From an uncultured Lachnospira sp. (GTDB lineage: Bacteria; Bacillota; Clostridia; Lachnospirales; Lachnospiraceae): DNA of 64,000 bases. The stretch covers positions 1-64,000 of the forward strand of contig CAMHLZ010000013.1 in NCBI GenBank assembly GCA_946186125.1, written 5' to 3'. This document shows positions 1 to 9,092 of the stretch, in pieces. Both the position numbers and the translations under genes were made by a program. The stretch's first letter is position 1; each line of letters begins with the position of its first letter. The notes beneath the pieces were generated by a model. The model saw only the letters and a list, made by a program, of their open reading frames with translations, searched no databases and was not told the DNA's origin.

Positions 1-1250
1 CAACAAAAAAGCCAGAGACAACGACACAGGCAGAAACGACAACACAGGCAGAGACAACAACTAAAGTAGTAGAATCGATAGCAGAAGAAACAAAAACGCA
101 AGTGGTAGAAACAACAGTACTGGAAACAGAAAATCAGACAACAATTCCGGAAACATATATGGTAGAAGAAACAATAGAAGCAGAAAATACAACTGTGCAG
201 GATGAAAAAATGGAATTTTTTAAAAAGGCAGCAGATGCAGAAGCAGAATGGTTATGGTCACAACAGTTATCAAACGGAGCATTTGCTGTTTACAATAATT
301 CAAATGGAGAATTATTAGTAAATCCGTATTTTAGTGAAGGAGTTGCAATGGCACTCATTAAACATGATAATTCGCCTGAAGCATTAGAAAAAATAAAAAA
401 ATATTTAGACTGGCATTTTGGACATATTAATACAGAAGAAACTGATTACAATGGATTGGCGGGAACGATATATGACTACAAGGTACAGGTGTCAAATGGA
501 ATAGTTGTGGGTGAGACATCAAAGAATTCATATGATTCGACAGATTCATATAGTGCATTATTTATAAAAGTATTATCAGATTATGCTAAAGCCGGAGGAG
601 ACAAAGAATATTTACTGCAGCATAAAAATGAAATAAGGACAATTACAGATGTAATGTTTGCAACAGAAGGAACAAACGGATATACATATGCAAAACCGGA
701 TTACAAAGTTAACTACATGATGGATAATACGGAAGTATACGCAGGACTTGAAGGTGCGATGTATTTATACGAACATGTAATAGATGATGAAGAAATGTTA
801 GAAAAAGTAAGTAAAAAAGTTGAGTTCTACAGAGAAAACTTTGATAAAGACTGGTGGTTTGAAGACCATTATGCAGCTGTAATTACCGGAAATAAAAAAG
901 AATACACGGGATATGGAAATACATGGGAAACATTTTATCCATGTGCAACATGCCAGATGTTCCCTGTAATATACGGGCTGGTTGATGCTCAGAGCGAACA
1001 TTCGATGACTGCATACAAAGGCTTGTGTGAACATTGGTCGTGGGAGACAATGGACTACAAGAGAAACGGAACTACAGTATTCTGCTGGGGAACATTTGCA
1101 TTACTGGGTGCTAAAATGCAGGATATGGAAAGATTTGGAATCTATATTGATACATATCAGGAATTAGTGGAATCAGGAAGAAAATATCCTTTATACTCAA
1201 CAGAATCAGCATTTGTACTGATGGGGTTGGATGAAATATTGTCAAAATAA
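1..1250 (+). CDS. Secreted six-hairpin glycosidase-like protein, 5' truncated
   Basis: The reading frame is already open at base 3, so the gene begins before the window; the GTG at 102 is only an internal codon. The visible N-terminal part is a Thr/Glu-rich linker with an ETTTQA hexapeptide repeat, typical of a spacer between an export signal or anchor and a catalytic domain. The remaining ~350 residues are rich in aromatic residues and alternate helices (EWLWSQQ, GTIYDYKV, DSTDSYSALF, WWFEDHYAAV, GNTWETFYPC), which resembles (alpha/alpha)6 six-hairpin glycosidases. No catalytic pair could be assigned. It sits just before an exopolysaccharide operon, so trimming or degradation of that polymer is a reasonable inference. 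A new promoter at 1260 shows that the next genes can be transcribed separately. The exact glycosidase family is unknown. Confidence 0.6.
   Translation, partial: TKKPETTTQAETTTQAETTTKVVESIAEETKTQVVETTVLETENQTTIPETYMVEETIEAENTTVQDEKMEFFKKAADAEAEWLWSQQLSNGAFAVYNNSNGELLVNPYFSEGVAMALIKHDNSPEALEKIKKYLDWHFGHINTEETDYNGLAGTIYDYKVQVSNGIVVGETSKNSYDSTDSYSALFIKVLSDYAKAGGDKEYLLQHKNEIRTITDVMFATEGTNGYTYAKPDYKVNYMMDNTEVYAGLEGAMYLYEHVIDDEEMLEKVSKKVEFYRENFDKDWWFEDHYAAVITGNKKEYTGYGNTWETFYPCATCQMFPVIYGLVDAQSEHSMTAYKGLCEHWSWETMDYKRNGTTVFCWGTFALLGAKMQDMERFGIYIDTYQELVESGRKYPLYSTESAFVLMGLDEILSK
9..60 (+). repeat. 18-bp tandem repeat encoding ETTTQA
   Basis: About two and a half imperfect 18-bp units lie inside the truncated first gene and give the peptide PETTTQAETTTQAETTT. 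The array probably continues upstream of the window. It is a low-complexity linker, and its copy number could vary between strains. Confidence 0.6.
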
Positions 1251-1259
1251 AAAAATAAT

Positions 1260-1288
1260 TTGACAATAACAGTTTTGTAGGGTAGTAT
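1260..1288 (+). promoter_or_regulatory. Predicted promoter of the exopolysaccharide operon
   Basis: TTGACA at 1260-1265 and TAGTAT at 1283-1288 are separated by 17 bp, directly after the stop of the preceding gene. The next gene starts at 1324 behind AAGGAGG. Confidence 0.55.
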
Positions 1289-1323
1289 AAACAAATGTGA
1301 GGTTTTACTAAGGAGGAAATGTT

Positions 1324-2124
1324 TTGAAAAAAACAATTAATACAAAGGAGAAAGAAAAAATAAATTATACACGAGATTATAGACACCTGGAAAAAATTGG
1401 TATCCTTTATATGCTTCAGATGATGATTTTGCTGGTACCGTTGATAGTGGTGTATTTGTGTTTATACACTAAGATGACTCAGGCTGTGGCAGATTTTTCG
1501 GCATATATTATAAGTGAAGTTACGGGAAAAACTACTTCGCTCGTAAAACTGGATTATCTGCCTGTTTTCGGTGGAGTGTATTGCGTAAAAATGTCCGGGA
1601 AGAGCCCGTCATTTACATTTGCAATTATTAGCTGTATGGTGTCACTGATTTTGATTCTCTGCTTTTCAGTTGCAAAAAATAAAAACAAACCGCTGATGAT
1701 TTTCTTTACAATTGCATCCTGGGTGCATTTTGTTTCATCGCTGTATTTTGTGTTTTTTACAAGAATGTTCCCATATAATCTTAATGATTATTCAGAATTA
1801 TATATTAAACAGCAGGTAATTATATGGATGATTATCATGACAGTATATGTGCTTACGACATCCATGATTCCGGATATGTTTGTTTACCGGGTCGGATTAT
1901 TTATGGCGCTTATGATTCTGGAATTCTTGTATGGTGTTGTCCGTTATGTGATATATATGGTGATTATAGCGGAAGGAACATATATTTTTATGGCTGTGCT
2001 GTTTTTCGTATTTGGAATTATGTTTGATTTTTTGATACTTGTTGCAGTGTATTCTGTATACATATATGTAGCAGGATTCAGGTACAAGAATAAGAAAAGA
2101 GGAGATATGTGGCAATGGTCGTAA
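1324..2124 (+). CDS. Polytopic membrane protein of the exopolysaccharide operon
   Basis: A 266-residue protein with a short basic N-terminal tail and about six hydrophobic segments (for example MLQMMILLVPLIVVYLCLY, and several between residues 100 and 255). The TTG start is chosen because AAGGAGGAAAT ends three bases before it. It is the first gene after the operon promoter and overlaps the glycosyltransferase gene by 16 bases, which suggests co-translation. I do not recognise a family. By position it may be an accessory membrane subunit of the polymer synthase, but this is inference only. Confidence 0.7.
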   Translation: MKKTINTKEKEKINYTRDYRHLEKIGILYMLQMMILLVPLIVVYLCLYTKMTQAVADFSAYIISEVTGKTTSLVKLDYLPVFGGVYCVKMSGKSPSFTFAIISCMVSLILILCFSVAKNKNKPLMIFFTIASWVHFVSSLYFVFFTRMFPYNLNDYSELYIKQQVIIWMIIMTVYVLTTSMIPDMFVYRVGLFMALMILEFLYGVVRYVIYMVIIAEGTYIFMAVLFFVFGIMFDFLILVAVYSVYIYVAGFRYKNKKRGDMWQWS

Positions 2125-3371
2125 AAATACTACAGGGATATTTTATATTTGCAACGTTCATTATGCTGATTTACGCTGTCAGACATTTTTGGTTTACGTG
2201 CAACAGATTATTTTATAAACAGAGGGTATCGTATAGAGATATTTATGACAGTGATTTACCAAAAGTAACCGTTATGATACCTATGCATAATGAAGAAGCC
2301 GTGCTTCATAATGTACTGGATTCGTTACTTGAATGCGATTATGATATGGATAAATTGCAGATTATAGCAATCAATGACCATTCCGATGACAGGACGGCGG
2401 AAATACTTGAAGAATATCATAGCAGATATCCGGTTATTCTGCCGATTCACAGAACAGAAGAGGGCGAGAGAGGAAAACCGGTCGGCTTAAATGATGCGTT
2501 AAATATGGCAACCGGTGAAGTAATAGTAGTATTTGATGCGGATTACAGACCATCAAAGAATCTTATAAAAAAACTTGCCTCTGCATTTATGGATCCAAAA
2601 GTTGGAGCGGTAATGGGAAGAGTTATTCCGGTTAATGACAAAAAAAATATACTGACAACATTACTTGGACTGGAAAGAACAGGTGGATATCAGGTAGATC
2701 AGCAGGCGAGATATAATCTTAAATTATTGCCACAGTATGGTGGTACAGTCGGAGGTTTTAGAAAAAGCATTATGCTTGGTACCGGAGGCTTTGATACAAA
2801 GGTACTTGCAGAAGACACTGAGCTGACCTACAGAATATACTGTAAAGGATGGAATGTTGTTTATGACAACAGTGCAGAGTGTTATGAAGAATCGCCTGAG
2901 ACATGGGAAGTTCGTGGAAAACAGATACGCAGATGGGCAAGGGGACATAACGAAGTGCTTTTTAAATACTTCTTCAAATTTCTTGGCTCAGGAAATATCA
3001 ATTTTATTCAGAAGATAGATGGAACATTGCTTCTTCTTGTATATGCTGTTCCTTTTATTTTACTGACATCACTGGTTGACTGCATGGCATTGTTTTTTAT
3101 GGGAAAAATGGATCTGTTTTCAGGCTGGTGGGTTATATTATTTATGGGAGTATATAACACATGGGGTAACTTCGCGCCATATTATGAGATTGGTGCAGGA
3201 GCATTCCTTGACGGAATGACAAACGAAATCTTTGCACTGCCACATTTATGTTTCAGTTTCTTTTTCTACATGTGGTATATATCACTTGGCTTTATCGATG
3301 CGATTATCGACAGAGTAACTAAGAGAAATGTAAAATGGGCTAAAACAAAGCGATTCAACAATGAAAAATAA
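2109..3371 (+). CDS. Processive family 2 glycosyltransferase (polysaccharide synthase)
   Basis: A membrane glycosyltransferase of the BcsA/PgaC/hyaluronan-synthase type, 420 residues. An N-terminal membrane helix precedes a GT-A domain with VTVMIPMHNEE near residue 54, the nucleotide/metal-binding DAD in VVFDADYRPS near 141, the acceptor-base motif in AEDTELTYR near 235, and QIRRW (the QxxRW motif of processive enzymes) near 271. Two or more C-terminal membrane segments follow and probably line the export channel. Start may be GTG 2109 or ATG 2115; GGAG at 2101 is 4 or 10 bases away. The substrate is not readable from the sequence, but a UDP-GlcNAc 2-epimerase in the same operon points to UDP-ManNAc or UDP-GlcNAc. 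Confidence 0.88.
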   Translation: MAMVVKILQGYFIFATFIMLIYAVRHFWFTCNRLFYKQRVSYRDIYDSDLPKVTVMIPMHNEEAVLHNVLDSLLECDYDMDKLQIIAINDHSDDRTAEILEEYHSRYPVILPIHRTEEGERGKPVGLNDALNMATGEVIVVFDADYRPSKNLIKKLASAFMDPKVGAVMGRVIPVNDKKNILTTLLGLERTGGYQVDQQARYNLKLLPQYGGTVGGFRKSIMLGTGGFDTKVLAEDTELTYRIYCKGWNVVYDNSAECYEESPETWEVRGKQIRRWARGHNEVLFKYFFKFLGSGNINFIQKIDGTLLLLVYAVPFILLTSLVDCMALFFMGKMDLFSGWWVILFMGVYNTWGNFAPYYEIGAGAFLDGMTNEIFALPHLCFSFFFYMWYISLGFIDAIIDRVTKRNVKWAKTKRFNNEK

Positions 3372-3382
3372 GAGGTCAGAAT

Positions 3383-5203
3383 ATGGTAGAGTTTTTGATA
3401 TGTGTGGTATTATTCCTTGCAATTACTTTCTTTCCGTTTACATTGAGCAGAAGAATTGAATTCCATGAAGATGGCGGAGCATCACTTTATGTAAGAAATG
3501 ATAATATAAAGGATCCAAGATATTTTGTAAAATCATTCAAAAGAATGCTTAATAAAGCAATAAAAGAAAATGGGGACGGCAGCAGGGAAATAGTGCTGTC
3601 TAAAAAAGAAAAGATTGTATATATTGATTCACTTAACGAAATTCAAAATACAATGAATTCATTATGTTACATGAAGAAAAAAATACAAATGGACAGAGGC
3701 ATCAGGTTTAATAAAGAAATCTTTGCAGAGGATGATATACAATTTTCGGAGCATACGTTTGTCAGGGCGGTTGCAGGAGAAAAAAAGGTATTCATTGGCG
3801 AGAATTCAAAAATAGTAAGATGGGCTGATGCTGAAGAACTCCTGGTTTTAAAGTCGGGAACAAATGCGGGAAGGAGCTGTTCTTCTCCTAAAAAGGTCGT
3901 TATAGAGCCGGGATGCCGTTTTTCAAATGTTTTCTCACCTGTGATAGAGATGAGAAACTACATACAGGTGCTTGATGAAGTTCCAAACGATGTTGCAGTA
4001 CAAAAATCAGCACCGGTTTATATAAAAATAATAAGAAATATCAAACGAGTAGAAGATGATGAAATAATGAAGCGGACGATAGTAACAAAACATTCACTTA
4101 CTATCGGAGCCGGAGCCATTGTATATGGTGATGTTAAAACATCAAAAAGACTTCGCATTAAAAAAAATGCCGTTATAACGGGAAATGTTTTTGCAGATGA
4201 TTCCATCATTATGGAGACAGGTGTAAAAGTGATGGGAAATGTGTTTACCTCTGAATCACTTTATATGGCATGTTCGTGTCAGATAGGAAGAATGGGAAGA
4301 ATAAAATCAGCAATAGCGAGAGAACATTTGATTATCGGTGCAGGAAGCGTAATTTACGGTTATGTGGCGACTGATAAGAAAGGCAGAGTTGTTTCTGAAC
4401 ATGAATTTGAACAGATTGTAAATAGCCGGGAAAATATTGACGTTTCCCGTAATAAGGGATACTACAAGGCTGAGATAAAGAAATTTGATTACATAAAAGC
4501 TAATGTTAACTCTGCGGGCAGCTTAAGATTTAAAGATATGGATGAATATGTTGGCGCAGATTACTATGCATTAAGAAATAATACTAAGATTGTAAAAGTA
4601 CACATTCCGCATGGAGCAGAAGTGATTTACGAGAGTATGTTCTATGGTTGCAGTGAAATGACAACAGTTTATATACCGTCTTCAGTTAAAGTAATTGAAG
4701 ATGGTGCTTTTTCGGGATGCGAAAAATTGCACGAAGTCATTATTGAAGATGGAAGCAGGCTCGAAGAAATTGGAAGATATGCGTTTGCTGAATGTAAATC
4801 ATTAAAGCATATTAATATTCAACGAACTATAAGATTTGGAACGGGAGCATTCAGAAATTGCGAAAATCTGCAAACAGTGAGCAGAACCACGGCAAAAACA
4901 ATAATTGATTGTGGAACGCATGTATTCCAAAACTGTAAAAAACTACAGAATGTGGATTTTATTTCGAGTTTAAAGGTGATTCCGTTCAGCTGTTTTTATA
5001 ATTGTAAATCATTGAATCAGCTCGTTATAAACGATGGAGTAAGTGAAGTTGAAGATTATGCTTTTTACGGATGTGAGCGACTTGACGTCATTGAGCTTGA
5101 AAATCCTGATGTAATATTACATGAGAATTCATTTGGCGGTATACCGGATGTGTTATTTAAGGATATTTATGGCAATGAGATTTCGATAGATAGAAAGGAT
5201 TAA
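3383..5203 (+). CDS. Membrane-anchored bactofilin-like/leucine-rich-repeat hybrid protein
   Basis: A 606-residue protein. One N-terminal hydrophobic helix (FLICVVLFLAITFFPF) is followed by a region of unknown fold, then by beta-helix-like repeats at about 225-340 (IGAGAIVYGDV, KKNAVITGNVFADDS, GVKVMGNVFTSES, IGAGSVIYGYV) that look like the polymer-forming bactofilin domain. The last ~200 residues are BspA-type LRR_5 repeats (IYESMFYGCSEMTTVYIPSS, VIEDGAFSGCEKLHEV, IGRYAFAECKSLKHI). It lies between the synthase and the O-acyltransferase genes with 11-base and 3-base gaps, so it should be made with them. A scaffold that organises the synthase at the membrane is an inference. The combination of bactofilin-like and LRR_5 modules is unusual. 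Confidence 0.7.
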   Translation: MVEFLICVVLFLAITFFPFTLSRRIEFHEDGGASLYVRNDNIKDPRYFVKSFKRMLNKAIKENGDGSREIVLSKKEKIVYIDSLNEIQNTMNSLCYMKKKIQMDRGIRFNKEIFAEDDIQFSEHTFVRAVAGEKKVFIGENSKIVRWADAEELLVLKSGTNAGRSCSSPKKVVIEPGCRFSNVFSPVIEMRNYIQVLDEVPNDVAVQKSAPVYIKIIRNIKRVEDDEIMKRTIVTKHSLTIGAGAIVYGDVKTSKRLRIKKNAVITGNVFADDSIIMETGVKVMGNVFTSESLYMACSCQIGRMGRIKSAIAREHLIIGAGSVIYGYVATDKKGRVVSEHEFEQIVNSRENIDVSRNKGYYKAEIKKFDYIKANVNSAGSLRFKDMDEYVGADYYALRNNTKIVKVHIPHGAEVIYESMFYGCSEMTTVYIPSSVKVIEDGAFSGCEKLHEVIIEDGSRLEEIGRYAFAECKSLKHINIQRTIRFGTGAFRNCENLQTVSRTTAKTIIDCGTHVFQNCKKLQNVDFISSLKVIPFSCFYNCKSLNQLVINDGVSEVEDYAFYGCERLDVIELENPDVILHENSFGGIPDVLFKDIYGNEISIDRKD

Positions 5204-5206
5204 AAA

Positions 5207-6607
5207 ATGGTTTTTTCGAGTGTAATATTTTTAGGTATATTCCTGCCTTTATCGCTGTTTTTATATTTTATAATTAAAAACCGGGTGTGGAGAAATATGG
5301 TTCTTCTCCTGTTTTCAATCATTTTCTATTCATGGGGAGAGCCGGTCTGGGTATTTGCAATGATTGGTCTTACATTTTTAGATTATATATTTGCAAACCT
5401 TATGGAAAAAAGCAAAAATCCTACGGTAAGAAAGATACTGTTATGGGTAGTTATTGTGGCGGATATGTTCTTGCTTTTTCTGGTGAAGTACTATAACTTT
5501 TTAGTATCGTCATTTGATGCATGGACAGGACTTAAGATTCCACTGTTGCATCTTACGATGCCGATTGGTATATCGTTTTTTACATTCCAGGCTGTAACAT
5601 ATGTTGTCGATGTTTACAGAGAAAATGCAAGAGTACAGAAAAACTTTTTCTATCTGCTTTTGTACATTTCAATGTTTCCACAGCTTATAGCAGGACCGAT
5701 TGTACGTTATGCGGATATAGATGAACAAATCAGAAATCGAGAAGAAAGCCTTCAGGGATTTATAAACGGAATGTTTAGATTTTCGGTAGGACTTGCAAAA
5801 AAAGTTGTATTTGCTAATTATGCAGGAGAGATTGCGACTACATTTCTTGTTAAAAATCTATCCACATCATCGGCAGCAGCTGTGTGGATTGGAATCACTT
5901 TATATACGATGCAGCTGTATTTTGACTTTTCAGGTTATTCTGACATGGCAATCGGACTTGGAAAGGTATTTGGATTTGACTATAAAGAAAACTTTAACTA
6001 TCCGTTTACTTCAAAGAGTATGACGGAATTCTGGGCAAGATGGCATATTTCGCTGGGAACATTTTTCCGTGATTATGTGTACATACCTTTAGGAGGTAAC
6101 AGAAGACATCAGATGTTTAACCTCTTTGTGGTATGGGCGTTAACAGGTTTATGGCACGGTGCAAGCTGGAACTTCATGCTTTGGGGATTATATAATGGTT
6201 TAATTCTGATAATAGAAAAAATCCTGAAAAAGAAAGGATATGATTTTTCAACGGTACCTGTTGCAAATCATCTGTATGTATTGATGATGATGTCATTCGG
6301 AATGACATTTTTCTACTTTACAAACTTAAATGAAATCGCAACTGCACTTAAGATTATGTATGGATTTACCGGAAAAATCGCATTAAGCCTTAAGGAACAG
6401 ACGGAAGTGTTTAAATATTTCAGATTGTTCCCGATTATGATACTTGCAAATACACCGATATTTAAGAATATATTTGGTAAATTGTTTAAAAGAGATACAG
6501 CAGTTGGAAATACAATGAGAACAGCAGCATTTGCAGCTATTTATGTTTTTGCATTTGTATTGATGTTAAATCAGACATATAATCCGTTTTTGTATTTCAG
6601 ATTCTAG
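5207..6607 (+). CDS. MBOAT-family O-acyltransferase (AlgI-like)
   Basis: A 466-residue polytopic protein of the membrane-bound O-acyltransferase family. Family marks are the N-terminal LFSIIFYSWGEP segment, MPIGISFFTFQAVTYVVDVY, MFPQLIAGPIVRY, DFSGYSDMAIGLGK, EFWARWHISLGTFFRDYVYI and the catalytic histidine in LTGLWHGASWNF near residue 318. AlgI-type enzymes pass acetyl groups across the membrane to polysaccharides such as alginate or acetylated cellulose. The next gene encodes a DHHW protein, the usual partner of AlgI-like proteins in Gram-positive bacteria. Three bases separate it from the preceding gene. Role inferred: O-acetylation of the polymer made by the GT2 synthase. Confidence 0.9.
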   Translation: MVFSSVIFLGIFLPLSLFLYFIIKNRVWRNMVLLLFSIIFYSWGEPVWVFAMIGLTFLDYIFANLMEKSKNPTVRKILLWVVIVADMFLLFLVKYYNFLVSSFDAWTGLKIPLLHLTMPIGISFFTFQAVTYVVDVYRENARVQKNFFYLLLYISMFPQLIAGPIVRYADIDEQIRNREESLQGFINGMFRFSVGLAKKVVFANYAGEIATTFLVKNLSTSSAAAVWIGITLYTMQLYFDFSGYSDMAIGLGKVFGFDYKENFNYPFTSKSMTEFWARWHISLGTFFRDYVYIPLGGNRRHQMFNLFVVWALTGLWHGASWNFMLWGLYNGLILIIEKILKKKGYDFSTVPVANHLYVLMMMSFGMTFFYFTNLNEIATALKIMYGFTGKIALSLKEQTEVFKYFRLFPIMILANTPIFKNIFGKLFKRDTAVGNTMRTAAFAAIYVFAFVLMLNQTYNPFLYFRF

Positions 6608-6628
6608 TGAAAGAGAGGGTTGATTGTA

Positions 6629-7837
6629 ATGAAAAACAAAGGAGTTTTAGTACTCTGCACAGTCATTATAACAGGTTTTTTACTGTGTACTTTTGCTATT
6701 ACAATGTGTGCTTTTTGGGATACGAAAACCATATCCAAAAAAGAAAACAGAAGACTTGCAGAAAATCCGGAATTTACCATTTCACGCTGGTTTAATGGAA
6801 AATACAGCCTTGAGTTATCTTCGTTTTTAAATGATCATATATGTGGAAGAAATGAAATACTTGATATGGCATCTGATTACCAGGGGTTATTAAAGCAGAC
6901 CCAGAGTATGGAGATTCGTGGAAATAATTCAGATAATGGTGATGCTAATATATCAGATACATTGATTTTAGATGATCGTATTTTGATGCTTAATATAAGT
7001 AATTCGGAATATAATGAGAAGTTTGTTAAAAATGCAAATAAGATTTATAAAAGTCTGCCTAAGGGAATAGAAAAGTATCTGGTATTATCTCCTTCGAGAG
7101 TTGAGTTTGAAGAGAAACAGTTTAAAAAATACTCATATGACCAGAAAAAGTCTATTTCGTACATTTATCAGAAAATCAGTAATGATGTAACGAAGATAGA
7201 CACATATACATATGTTGAAGCTGCAACAAAGACTTACGACTTAAATAAATTGTATTTTAGAACAGATCACCACTGGACACATTTATGCTCAGCATATGCT
7301 GCTAATGCCATTTTGCAGACGATGGGATTTTCGATGAAGAATCCGGAAAATTATAATATGAAAAGCTATGGCGGTTTCTATGGTTATATGTATGCGTTTA
7401 ACAATATGACGGATGAAGACGGATATGTGCCGGATAATTTAGATGTGTATGATATTGGAATGGATGTGCCTGAGGAAGTACATACATATGATGATAATGG
7501 TGATTCGGTTGTTCTTAATGAATTTGTTACTGATCCTTCAAGGGCTGGATATTATACATTTGTGCGTGGTTCATATTCGCATATTATAATTGACGGAAAG
7601 AATGAGGGCGGAAAGAATCTTCTTATGATAAATGATTCTTATGCAAACACATTGGTGACATGGCTTACGGAAGACTATGATACAATCGTAATGGTGGATC
7701 CGAGATACTATAAAGGCGGAAAAAAAGAATTTGATGAAATGCTAAAAGAATATGATATTGATCAATTTATGATTTGTCTGTGTGATCCTTCAACGCAAAT
7801 GGCAGTTGCAGGTGAATTAGAGAATTTTACAAAATAA
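6629..7837 (+). CDS. DHHW-family exported protein (AlgJ-like acetylation partner)
   Basis: A single N-terminal membrane helix (VLVLCTVIITGFLLCTFAIT) precedes an extracytoplasmic domain. The name-giving motif is seen in RTDHHWTH near residue 212, and a second conserved segment, MINDSYANTLVTWL, near residue 334 resembles the Asp-Ser block of AlgJ/AlgX-type SGNH acetyltransferases. These proteins finish transfer of acetyl groups delivered by the MBOAT partner encoded just upstream. ATG 6629 is preferred over TTG 6620 because AAGAGAGGG at 6611-6619 is 9 bases from the ATG but abuts the TTG. Length is 402 residues. Confidence 0.8.
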   Translation: MKNKGVLVLCTVIITGFLLCTFAITMCAFWDTKTISKKENRRLAENPEFTISRWFNGKYSLELSSFLNDHICGRNEILDMASDYQGLLKQTQSMEIRGNNSDNGDANISDTLILDDRILMLNISNSEYNEKFVKNANKIYKSLPKGIEKYLVLSPSRVEFEEKQFKKYSYDQKKSISYIYQKISNDVTKIDTYTYVEAATKTYDLNKLYFRTDHHWTHLCSAYAANAILQTMGFSMKNPENYNMKSYGGFYGYMYAFNNMTDEDGYVPDNLDVYDIGMDVPEEVHTYDDNGDSVVLNEFVTDPSRAGYYTFVRGSYSHIIIDGKNEGGKNLLMINDSYANTLVTWLTEDYDTIVMVDPRYYKGGKKEFDEMLKEYDIDQFMICLCDPSTQMAVAGELENFTK

Positions 7838-7854
7838 ATAAGGAGTGTTGTTGA

Positions 7855-8946
7855 ATGAAAAAAGTAATGGTAGTATTTGGAACAAGACCAGAGGCTATAA
7901 AAATGTGTCCGCTTGTTAAAGAATTGAAGACAAGAAGTAATATTCAGACGGTGGTATGTGTATCCGGACAGCATAGGGAAATGCTGGACCAGGTATTGCA
8001 GGTATTTGAAATTGAGCCTGAATATGATCTTGATATTATGAAAGCAAGACAGTCACTTTTTGATGTAACTATAAATATTTTAGAGTCAGTCAAAAAAGTT
8101 TTAGAGGAAGAAAAACCTGATGTCGTATTGGTTCACGGAGATACATCTACAACATTTACGGTAGGTCTGGCATGCTTTTATATGCAGATACCTGTAGGTC
8201 ATGTTGAGGCAGGACTTAGAACTTATAATATTTATTCGCCATATCCTGAGGAGTTTAACAGACAGGCTGTGGGTATAATTGCAGCATACCATTTTGCACC
8301 GACGGAGCACGCAAAACAGTCACTTTTGAATGAAGGAAAAAATGCACAAAATATTTACGTTACGGGAAATACGGCGATAGATGCTTTAAAGACCACGGTC
8401 AGAGAACAGTATAGTCATCCGGAACTTGAATGGGCAAAAGGAAGCAGATTGATTCTTATAACAGCTCACCGGAGAGAAAACCTTGGTGAACCGATGAAGC
8501 ATATGTTCAGAGCCATTTTAAGAATTATAGAAGAACACCCTGATGTAAAAGCCATTTATCCGATTCATATGAATCCGGCAGTCAGGGAGACTGCAGATGC
8601 AATACTTGGAAAAGAAGATAGAATACATATTATTGAGCCTCTTGAAGTGATAGATTTTCATAACTTTATGTCACGCTGTCACCTAATTCTTACAGATAGT
8701 GGTGGAATCCAGGAGGAAGCACCATCGCTTGGAAAACCGGTACTTGTAATGCGTGATACTACGGAAAGACCGGAAGGAATAGATGCAGGAACATTAAAAC
8801 TAGTCGGAACCGATGAAGAAGTAATATATAGAGAATTTAAGAATCTCTTAGAGAATGAAGAAGAATACCACAGGATGAGCTATGCGTCAAATCCTTATGG
8901 AGATGGTCATGCATGTGAGAGAATAGCAGATATACTGGAAAAATAG
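7855..8946 (+). CDS. wecB: UDP-N-acetylglucosamine 2-epimerase (non-hydrolysing)
   Basis: Interconverts UDP-GlcNAc and UDP-ManNAc in the cytoplasm. At 363 residues it has normal family length. Conserved blocks are MVVFGTRPEAIKMCPLV at the N-terminus, VHGDTSTTF, GHVEAGLRTYN near residue 114, ITAHRRENLG near 202, and LTDSGGIQEEAPSLGKPVLV near 280. AAGGAG precedes the ATG. It is the last gene of the exopolysaccharide operon, followed directly by a strong terminator, so it probably supplies UDP-ManNAc for the polymer. A general role in wall teichoic acid or linkage-unit supply is an alternative. Confidence 0.93.
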   Translation: MKKVMVVFGTRPEAIKMCPLVKELKTRSNIQTVVCVSGQHREMLDQVLQVFEIEPEYDLDIMKARQSLFDVTINILESVKKVLEEEKPDVVLVHGDTSTTFTVGLACFYMQIPVGHVEAGLRTYNIYSPYPEEFNRQAVGIIAAYHFAPTEHAKQSLLNEGKNAQNIYVTGNTAIDALKTTVREQYSHPELEWAKGSRLILITAHRRENLGEPMKHMFRAILRIIEEHPDVKAIYPIHMNPAVRETADAILGKEDRIHIIEPLEVIDFHNFMSRCHLILTDSGGIQEEAPSLGKPVLVMRDTTERPEGIDAGTLKLVGTDEEVIYREFKNLLENEEEYHRMSYASNPYGDGHACERIADILEK

Positions 8947-8950
8947 TGAA

Positions 8951-9002
8951 GGAGCTGTCAACTTCAGCGTATGTGAATACGTGAAGTGACAGCCCTTTTT
9001 TG
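8951..9002 (+). terminator. Rho-independent terminator of the exopolysaccharide operon
   Basis: A long hairpin pairs GCTGTCAACTTCA with TGAAGTGACAGC (one bulged A), with an inner CGTAT/ATACG extension and GTGA loop, followed by a run of six T. It starts 5 bases after the wecB stop. Confidence 0.88.
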
Positions 9003-9031
9003 TTGAATATGAAATATATATATGTTATAAT
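9003..9031 (+). promoter_or_regulatory. Predicted promoter of the Ig-like surface protein gene
   Basis: TTGAAT at 9003-9008 and TATAAT at 9026-9031 are 17 bp apart, with a TG one base before the -10 box (extended -10). It starts right where the previous terminator ends. Confidence 0.6.
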
Positions 9032-9092
9032 TTTATGGTATAAAAGTTAGCAAACGAAGCATATTATTAAGGCTTCAGACAGGAGGAAACGT

